This document shows, in pieces, positions 56,682 through 64,000 of a DNA stretch of 64,000 nucleotides (position 1 is its first letter; every line of letters begins with the position of its first letter). Origin of the DNA: Rhizophagus clarus (taxonomy: Eukaryota > Glomeromycota > Glomeromycetes > Glomerales > Glomeraceae). The stretch covers positions 124,001-188,000 of the forward strand of contig BLAL01000318.1 in the NCBI GenBank assembly GCA_015698045.1, written 5' to 3'. Under the pieces are notes generated by a model. The model was given only the letters and a program-made list of their open reading frames with translations, ran no database searches and was not told the origin of the DNA. Made by a program: the position numbers and the translations under genes.

Positions 56682-58763
56682 TTAATTACTGCCTAATAAA
56701 ATTTGCAGGGCTTCATCAACAATATTCAGATTCTCAGATCGCTGCTCATCAAAAGCTTGGAATATCAAGCCACGTTTTTTCTTTTGAAGTTCAAACACGC
56801 GATCTTCAATTGTATTCTCAATAAAAAATCTAAAGACAGAAACTGGCCGAGTTTGACCAATTCTATAAATTCGATCTATAGCTTGATCCTCAATACTTGG
56901 ATTCCACCAAGGATCCATAAGAAAACATTGATTAGCAACAGTAAGATTCAATCCCAAAGATCCGCATTTTAAACTAATTAGAAGAACCTTTATTTCCGGA
57001 TCATTGTTGAAATTATTTACAGTCTCTTCTCGCTGATTACGTGACATTTTGCCATCAAATCGAACAAATTTGACATTTGCATCTTTAAATGCAATTTCAA
57101 TCAAATCAAGAAAAGATGTCCATTGGCTGAAGACTACTGATTTATCGTTATTTTGATTTAAAAATTTCAATAAAGCTTCAATTTTGGAACTTATTTTAAA
57201 ATCATCTAAATTTCTAATTTCTTCTTCTATTTGAATTGTTGTTAATTCAATTAATTGATTCATATTAACTGAATTTTGGTATATTGGACAAGAAAATGGT
57301 TCATCTCCAAAACTAATTTTGATGCAATCTTTGTCAAATATATGTTTACAAGGAGTAATTGTAGGAGTTGTTAATGGTTTAGAGCACATATAGCAACTTT
57401 TATTATTACTAACAGATATTTTCAGGGCAGCCAATCTTTCATCATTCATATTGCTATCAGCATCATTTATTTGTCTCTTACAAAGCTCTGTGTGATTGCA
57501 AATCTGTCGTAATCTCAGGAGCATTTCCAGAAACGTTACATAATTATATTTTAAATCGCCATTTCTTGATTCTTTCCAACTCCTAAATTGTTCTTTTATA
57601 TTACTTTCCATGTTATCATAAATCTTTTTCTCATTCGTCTTAAACTTAATTTTATGAGTATAGAAATTAATAGGAGGAAGACATACTATAGGACGTCTAT
57701 TGAATTTCATATCCTTTGTTCTACAAAGACAAACGGCTTTTATTAAGCTTCTAAGATTGTTACCATCTTTAAACTTTATTGTTTTGTTGTTAAATATGCT
57801 ATTCCATATTTCTAGACTATCAAAAGGAGTGAATTTTAAGAATTTAATTAAAGAATATATATCATTTAATTCATTCATAATTGGGGTTCCTGTAAGAATC
57901 CATCTTTTCTCAGCATCCAAATTACATATGGCAATACTTTGTTTTGTTGATTGTGTACGAATAATATGTCCTTCATCTAAGATAACTCGAAGCCATTTAA
58001 TGGCAAATAATCCACTCCTTTCTTCTATATTTGATTGTGCAAGAATAGCATATGTAGTAATTATTATATCGTAAGTTTTAAGAAATTCTGGATCATTAAT
58101 TCGATCAACGCCATGAAAAACATAATAAGAAAGAGACCTTTTCTTAACATGCTTGTTGATTTGATCAATCCAATTTTCAAGCACACTTAAAGGAGCAACA
58201 ATCAGAGTAGTTTTAGAATATGTGGAATCTAAATTAATTGCAGGTTTGGAAGCTATCAAAGCAATCATTTGTATCGTCTTACCAAGACCCATATCATCAG
58301 CAAGTATTCCACCTCTGGCAAGATTAGGGCGTGTTATTGTTGCAAACCTTGCTAATGTATTAAAGTAGAGTATTTTTTTCGTTTGATCCTCCTTTTGAAT
58401 CCAGAATTGAACTTCCTCATCAATAGTTGGCTCTTTAGGGTGTTCATTTGATAACATCCAACCAAGGCCTTGCTTCTGATACGGAAGTAATTTCGTAATT
58501 AATGTTTCTGGTTGTAGTGCTTCTAGGAGATTTACTAGAAATTCAGTTTCTGATTGTGGTGCCGAATTCACTTTTTTTGCAATTTCAAAGTCTTTGGGAA
58601 TAACTTGTAATTTTGGTAGTCCAACAACTGAACTGCTTTTGTTATTTTTATAAAATTTTTTAAGTGTATTTGATGTGTTATTATTAGAATTATTATTATT
58701 TTCATTGTTAACTCTTTTAATTCTAAATTTTGGTAGTCCTGTATTATTATTATCGGTAGACAT
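56682..58763 (-). CDS. SNF2-family helicase with embedded RING finger (Rad5/Rad16/HLTF-like), open frame (arm B)
   Basis: An uninterrupted, intronless 693-residue ORF. The N-terminus is Asn-rich (low complexity). The SNF2 N-lobe has motif I GGILADDMGLGKT (151-163), motif II DEGH (263-266) and motif III LTGTP (290-294). A RING-type finger between the lobes uses C457/C460, C472/H474, D477/C480 and C492. Its last ligand is Tyr495 where arm A has Cys (CPIY against CPIC). The C-lobe runs ~525-660 with VVFSQWTSFLDLI, SLKCGSLGLNLT and motif VI RIYRIGQTRPV (631-641). LCRTK at 346-350 replaces the usual LRRTK. Embedding a RING between helicase lobes is typical of Rad5, Rad16 and HLTF, which are DNA translocases with ubiquitin-ligase activity in repair. 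Here the N-terminal HIRAN domain is absent and the gene sits inside a transposon, so it is probably element cargo. The RING is likely impaired. Confidence 0.9.
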   Translation of the reverse strand: MSTDNNNTGLPKFRIKRVNNENNNNSNNNTSNTLKKFYKNNKSSSVVGLPKLQVIPKDFEIAKKVNSAPQSETEFLVNLLEALQPETLITKLLPYQKQGLGWMLSNEHPKEPTIDEEVQFWIQKEDQTKKILYFNTLARFATITRPNLARGGILADDMGLGKTIQMIALIASKPAINLDSTYSKTTLIVAPLSVLENWIDQINKHVKKRSLSYYVFHGVDRINDPEFLKTYDIIITTYAILAQSNIEERSGLFAIKWLRVILDEGHIIRTQSTKQSIAICNLDAEKRWILTGTPIMNELNDIYSLIKFLKFTPFDSLEIWNSIFNNKTIKFKDGNNLRSLIKAVCLCRTKDMKFNRRPIVCLPPINFYTHKIKFKTNEKKIYDNMESNIKEQFRSWKESRNGDLKYNYVTFLEMLLRLRQICNHTELCKRQINDADSNMNDERLAALKISVSNNKSCYMCSKPLTTPTITPCKHIFDKDCIKISFGDEPFSCPIYQNSVNMNQLIELTTIQIEEEIRNLDDFKISSKIEALLKFLNQNNDKSVVFSQWTSFLDLIEIAFKDANVKFVRFDGKMSRNQREETVNNFNNDPEIKVLLISLKCGSLGLNLTVANQCFLMDPWWNPSIEDQAIDRIYRIGQTRPVSVFRFFIENTIEDRVFELQKKKRGLIFQAFDEQRSENLNIVDEALQILLGSN

Positions 58764-59038
58764 TTGAGATTTTATTTGAATGATTTATTATTTGAGAATA
58801 TTCATAAAAAAAAATTATTTCTCATTAGTATATTAAATGGAAAAGAAACAAAAGATTTCAAATTATTAATAAAAAATATTCTTACGTGAGTATACTGTGG
58901 TAAAAAGTGTGGAAAAAATGTACTTACGTGTGTATATAAAAAAAATCTAATCTCGAATAAAAAAAGTCATATCTAGATTACCCCGTATAAATAATTTTGA
59001 ATTGTGCGACGCGTGATTCATCTGCGGCACCTGTGTGG
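58764..59038 (-). promoter_or_regulatory. 5' region of the helicase gene (arm B)
   Basis: The counterpart of 33797-34063. AT-rich with two cttacgtg(t/a)gtat repeats (58883 and 58922). No clear core promoter. Confidence 0.3.
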
Positions 59039-59430
59039 CAGGGCCGATGATTTTCTGCGGCACTAAAAGGTAAAATTTGTGTGTGATAAAAATAAATTTT
59101 GTATTATGTTGTGTTTTCCTATTTTTGGTAATTTTGTGTAATTTTGTGGCGTTTTAACTAAAATTTTGTGCCATTTCTGCGATAATTTCTCATAATTTTT
59201 ACAATTCGAACTTCCTTAAAAAATTTTCTAGATTATATAAACTATGCTAATTATGGAAGCCACATGAAAATTATATAGAAATTACATGGCAATTGTGTGG
59301 AATTATGCGCTCGTATATATAAATAAATAAATTTTGTGAAATTATGTTGTGATATTTTGAAATTTTTGTTTATCACAAAATTTTGTGATTTATGTGATAT
59401 TCTGCGAAACACAAAATATCATCGGCCCTG
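59039..59430. mobile_element. 392-bp hAT-like MITE (arm B)
   Basis: Same element and same 8-bp duplication (ctgtgtgg at 59031-59038 and 59431-59438) as in arm A. Confidence 0.9.
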
Positions 59431-60025
59431 CTGTGTGGTATCTGACTCGCAATAAATGGATTACTTTATTGTAGATCAATATTTTATTCGTTACAACATT
59501 ATGCAGCGTAGCATAGTAAAAAAAGAAAATCTTTTATTATATGCAATGCGGAAATATCAATGTTCGGTACAGATTGATTTTTATAAATCCCATGAGATCG
59601 ACTTTAAGATTAAATAATGTTTAAAATAAAGTTCTTATATAGTTAATACCTAATTCAATTTATAAAAATTCCTTAAAGATAAAATGTTTAAAGTTTCTTA
59701 AGGAATCTATTAAATTATAGAATCCTTTAGTATCTTTAAACTTTGCTATAAATGTTTTAAGTGTTTATAATATAATACTTTATAGATCTTATATTTATTA
59801 TTAAAAGTTCTGCATACATTTTGAGAATTAACATATAGTCTCTTAAGAGGAATGAGGTGGTAAATATAAATTATTTATATATTTTTTCGATGAAAATTTA
59901 ATAAATTTTTCGATTTATTATTATTGTATTATTATTTTATAGAACTAAAAGATGCCGACTAAGAAAATAAAAAAAAAATAACACGTTCTGGATTAATTAT
60001 AATAATGAAAAAGATATTTATCTCT
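59431..60025. other. AT-rich spacer (arm B)
   Basis: The counterpart of 32803-33396. No gene. Confidence 0.4.
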
Positions 60026-60937
60026 TTAGACTGCTTTTTCCTTTCCTTTACTGTTACCAGCTTTATTCCCTCTTCCTCTTCCTCTTCCCCTTCCTCTTCC
60101 TCTTCCTCTTCCTTTTCCTCTTCCCCGTCCCCTTCCACTTCCCCGTCCTCCGCTTCCCCTTCCCTTTCCACTTCCCTGTCCTTCATTTCCACTATTATTA
60201 CTACTATTGCCACCGTCATTATCAGTAACTTCCTTCTCCTCCTGCTGTTGCTTTTAAATACCTCTATACTCCTGCTGGGTATAATAGATTCCTTTTTCGA
60301 TTATTATAAACCATCGTTCTGCACTTTCCCTACTCGGTAATCGTTCAAATAAATTGGGCGTGAGACCGGTTACAAGATCGAATATTACAAAACTTTTATT
60401 GCATATATTCCACAACTTGTTCATTCTCTCAGCTGAAGTTCTGTAGCTTCTCCATTGTCTTTGTGTCAGTTTTTCTTCAGCTTTCTTAAGAAAGTTTTCT
60501 AATATATCTTTAGCTTTTGAAGCATTCGTTTCGCCAAATGATTTTGGCTCGGAAGCGACTGCTTCTAATGTTTTCTTATATAACTCGTGAAAATATGAGT
60601 ATCTCCTAACGTTTCTTCTTCTTGATAATTCAGAAGTTTCATCTTCTGATTTTATTTCATCTAATATTGTAAGCATATCCTCTATTAATAAAGACATATT
60701 ACCATCGTCTATTTTATCCAGAAAATTAATTCTTGAATTATGATCGTCATCAATGTTTTTAGTTAGGGAAATAGCACCTTTTATTTTGGAGCCATCAAAC
60801 TCCATTCCCTTTTCCAAATAATTATCATAATATTCCTGTAGATTCTGTATATATTTTTTGTTATCGTAATTAGGTTGCATCATCGGGGGTTTATTGGCAG
60901 ACGATCTTGGACTGTTCTTAAATGATATATTAGCCAT
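60026..60937 (-). pseudogene. Helical protein with Gly/Arg-rich tail, split by a stop (arm B)
   Basis: The 227-codon body (60937-60254) is identical in translation to arm A. The same TAA separates it from the (GR)n tail, which ends near 60026. Sharing of the stop shows that it predates the duplication. Small DNA changes in the region between body and tail show that the arms differ and are not one sequence assembled twice. The Ser/Pro-rich ORF on the + strand (60005-60340) is its shadow. Confidence 0.5.
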
Positions 60938-61047
60938 GCAACGGCTAATATATCTTCCTTAAGATTTTCATCATTAGCTGCCTTTTCTTTATATAAAAGA
61001 TTGATCCCTATTGTTGTATTATTATTGCTATTGTCTTCAGCAGGTAA

Positions 61048-61913
61048 TCACCGAAGTATATAGGGATTATCTAGAAACCTGCTCTCTTCCGTTTCTATAA
61101 AACGTTGATCAGCCATGTAAAATGTCGGTTTTATATCTAGTGAACCCGACGGAAGTACTGCAGTCAATTTTTGTTCATCTATATTCAAAATTATTTTTTT
61201 ACAATTGCTGCTACTCATGCTCTTTAGAGCAACCAACCCGTCTTTCAAAGTATTTGCGGGAATATTTTCTAGAAATTGCTGGACTTCGTAATGATCTTCC
61301 AAAAGAATTTCGATTGTGTCTTGAATAAAAATAAATTTGTAATGCGATAATTAATAACAGATTCTCATAAAAAAAGTCAGATTTTTTACATAATGTATGA
61401 TTCTACAGCTATTAGAATAGTATATGTATATAATAATATATATATTTTACCTTTTTCTTTCAAGTTTCCTACCGAGATTAATTTGACTTTTTTTGCTTCT
61501 TTACTTTCAATAGGCTTTTCGTCCTTCCTTTTCCTCGACGAACCTGCTATCACAATTTGTTCGTCTGACAAACCTGCCGTCACAATTTGTTCATCTAACG
61601 GATCTGCCGTCACAATTTGTTCATCTGACAGACCTGCCATCACAATTTGTTCGTCTGATGAACCTGCCATCACAATTTGTTCATCTAATGGACCTGCCGT
61701 CACAATTTGTTCATCTGACAGACCTGCCGTCACAATTTGTTCATCTGACGGACCTGCCATCACAATTTGTTCATCTGACGGACCTGCCGTCGCAATTTGT
61801 TCATCATTTTCTAAGGACGGAGAATTTTCTAATGGAAGTTCTGAATTGGATTTATCTTCAGGATGAAATGATGGCGAAGGTTGGGACATTTTAAAATTTA
61901 CGAAACCAGACAA
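61048..61913 (-). CDS. DEQIVTAG-repeat protein, two exons (arm B)
   Basis: Exon 1 is 61913-61451 and exon 2 61319-61048, with the same splice sites, nine decapeptide repeats and terminal TGA as arm A. One visible difference from arm A is NSPSLEN here against NSLSLEN there. The + strand ORFs at 61393-61866 and 61658-61894 are read-through of the repeat in other frames. The function is unknown. Conservation of the repeat number between arms reflects the recent duplication and says nothing about selection. Confidence 0.5.
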
Positions 61914-62007
61914 ATTTCTTGATTGTTTATTATGATGATTTTTCTGATTTTTTTGAAAAGGAATTTTATCTCTTTTTATATATATATTTTTTTAATTGTA
62001 CTATATG

Positions 62008-62862
62008 ATAAACACCATTCGATTAAATAATATGTGCTTTCATCGAGGAATTAGTCAAAATCATGTAATCTTAGTGCTATAATTACGCGAGTAATTAAAA
62101 TAATGATATTTTTTAAGTGACGTGGAAGGCCGACACATTATAATATTTGAAGATCTGCAATCAATTAGATGTCGATTGTTAGACAACAAAAATCTGATCG
62201 GCATTATAATGCACATTTTTTTAAATATTACGCATGTAATTAGATATTTTTAAATATCGTAAATAAACTGAAAAATTTTTTTACGCAGGCACAGCACATA
62301 ATTAATTATTTGACATACTTAAAATTTTTAAGACTAAGACGCCTCTAGAATCACAAATATAACAATGGGAAATTCATTATAAAGTTGGAATGATTCTGAT
62401 GTAGTAATAATATAAATATCAAAATTGTAATTGGTTAATTCAGTTTACACAATCAATAATAAAAAAATTTAATTAAATAATATATGCTTTCATCGAGGAA
62501 TTAGCCCAAGTCATGTAATCCTAAATTTAAAAATGTACACTATAATGGCGATCAGGTTTTTGTTGTCCATCTAATTGATTGCAGATCTTCATTGTTATTC
62601 GGCACATAGCATTACGCATGTAATTAAAATAATAAGATATTTTTAAATAATGTAAAATAACTGAAAAATTTTTTTACGCAGGCACAGCACATAATTAATC
62701 ATTTGACACACTTAAAATATATTTAAATTTTTAAGACTAAGACGCCTCTAGAATCACAAATATAACAATGGGAAATTCATTATAAAGTTGAAATGATTCT
62801 GATGTAGTAATAATACAAATATCAAAATTGTAATTGGTTAATTCAGTTTACACAAAAAAATT
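62008..62862 (-). repeat. Tandem duplication of a ~400-bp segment (arm B)
   Basis: The reverse-complement counterpart of 29966-30820, with both copies present in the same state. Confidence 0.75.
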
Positions 62863-62956
62863 TAAATTTTTCTTGCTAAATAAGAATCAAAAAAATAATA
62901 ATACATATATCATTCTAACCAGAACAATTGTTATTCACTACGAAGTTTATTGGATA

Positions 62957-63261
62957 GGAATCACGAGAAATTTTTTAAAGAATGGCATTCGAATGCCTTT
63001 CTTATGATAATTAATTAATAAAAAAAAAGTCACGGTCACAAAGTTCAAATCACGAGAAATTTTTTTAAAGGATGGCATTCGAATGCCTTTCTTATGATAA
63101 TTAATTAATAAAAAAAAAGTCACGGTCACAAAGTTCAAATCACGAGAAATTTTTTTAAAGGATGGCATTCGAATGCCGTTCTTATGATAATTAATTAATA
63201 AAAAAAAAAGTCACAGTCACAAAGTTCAAATCACGAGAAATTTTTTTAAAGGATGGCATTG
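62957..63261 (-). repeat. ~92-bp tandem repeat with ggcattcgaatgcc palindrome (arm B)
   Basis: Four units as in arm A; one unit has a 1-bp length difference in its A/T run. Confidence 0.85.
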
Positions 63262-63476
63262 CCGTTCTTATGATAATTAATTAATAAAAAAAATCATGGT
63301 TTGCGAAGTTTATTGGATAAGATTAAAATAATTTTACGCTTGTATTAAACTAATTTTGACAATAGATTTCCAAAATTATTGAACCTCCATAATAAATTAA
63401 AAATTGCATCTATTTTTTCGATAAAAAAAAAAATATTTTTTCTTTATTTAATATTCTAAGAAAACGGCCTGACGTA

Positions 63477-63822
63477 AAGAAAAAAAAATGACAAAAGAAG
63501 AAATTTCAACAAAAAGAAATCGAAATTTCTGATCTCCAGATAATGTACCAAGAATTTCAAAAGCTGTTAAGACAGCTGGAGAACAAATAATTGCCAAATT
63601 AAACAACAAAACTGAGTGGGAGAACGCATATCTATTAAAGTGGATCGATATTTTTTAGAGCAAATTTCAAGCCAGGAAGAAGAGATACATAAACTTAAAT
63701 TAAAGCTTTATTTATATTTAGCACAATCATCGTCATCTACACCGCGGCCATCACCCTCATCATCGTCATCTTTTAAAAGTATGGATGAGCACTTTAACAC
63801 AATCAAGTCAGTAATTTTTTAG
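63477..63822 (+). pseudogene. Broken coiled-coil protein fragment (arm B)
   Basis: The counterpart of 29005-29350, with the same frameshifted state and the same Ser/Pro-rich tail. Confidence 0.4.
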
Positions 63823-64000
63823 ATATTAAATAATTTTTTAATAAATTTCATTTTATAATTAATGAATAATTTCATTTTTAAGTAAAAGGTTTACTTTTTT
63901 GAAAACCATTTATAAATTTAATAAATAATATTTTACATTTATCTTGTACATATCATGTTTAAATATATTATCTTACTAATAAATAATAATAAAAAAAAGT
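63823..64000. other. AT-rich end of window within arm B
   Basis: Matches 28827-29004 reversed, so the duplicated segment continues past the window edge. Confidence 0.6.

Larger units (their letters stand above)
55420..64000. mobile_element. Copy B of the CTTTACAG-ended element (truncated by window end)
   Basis: Starts CTTTACAGAAACCTTAAG and is collinear with the reverse complement of 28827-42760, minus the 5,350-bp insertion. If it is as long as copy A without that insertion, its other end would lie about 14 kb past the window and a transposase gene would follow the present edge. Confidence 0.85.

Noticed and set aside
28827..64000. The inverted arms as a pure assembly artefact
   Set aside because: The arms differ by many scattered substitutions, several 1-bp indels and a clean 5,350-bp insertion with target duplication, and the homology stops at a transposon terminus.

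Overview
The window is an AT-rich, gene-poor stretch of fungal nuclear DNA. The best fit is an arbuscular mycorrhizal fungus of the Rhizophagus/Glomus type. That assignment is an inference from three things: the style of the repeats, intron-split CACTA-like transposases next to intronless virus-like ORFs, and the extreme AT bias. I see no ordinary host housekeeping gene and no convincing rRNA or tRNA. Almost everything here is mobile DNA, nested several layers deep.

Layout. (1) 1-1600: a head-to-tail array of about 13 intron-like units with tiny exon-like pieces. (2) 1990-6790: a Maverick/Polinton-like module of intronless ORFs: a coiled-coil membrane protein, an A32-like packaging ATPase, a retroviral-type integrase, a C2HC-finger protein and a Cys-rich protein. 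The tail of a second ATPase lies head-to-head with the first. (3) 6790-9745: short-motif satellites. (4) 9746-14460: degenerate intron-like arrays, CT- and GA-rich tracts, and a dead pogo/Tigger-like transposase. (5) 14461-42760: a possible single giant transposon. It starts with CTTTACAGAAAC, ends with its reverse complement, and has ATATCG-type satellites inside both ends. It holds a four-exon CACTA/Plavaka-like transposase gene (17758-21934), a second intron-containing gene (22389-23612), a ~185-bp satellite split by two nested 8-bp-TSD elements (24223-27108), a repeat-protein gene (30915-31780), a second ORF (31891-32802) and a broken SNF2/RING helicase (34064-36146). A 5,350-bp non-autonomous relative sits inside it at 36644-41993. 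(6) 42761-45063: another intron-like array. (7) 45064-55419: a related, decayed element with a second transposase, a second partner gene and a trihelix-like DNA-binding gene. (8) 55420-64000: an inverted, nearly identical copy of 28827-42760 that lacks the 5,350-bp insertion and keeps the helicase open as one 693-codon frame. It runs off the window.

The two inverted copies are the main analytical resource. They give an exact empty site for the 5,350-bp element (TA target duplication) and show which gene lesions are old (shared) and which are recent (private). Their homology stops exactly at a CTTTACAG terminus, as expected for transposition. The recurring pairing of a transposase carrying a possible BAH-like tail with a small helical partner protein, together with the SNF2/RING helicase cargo, is the best candidate for an undescribed system. 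The regularly spaced splice-signal arrays are the second.
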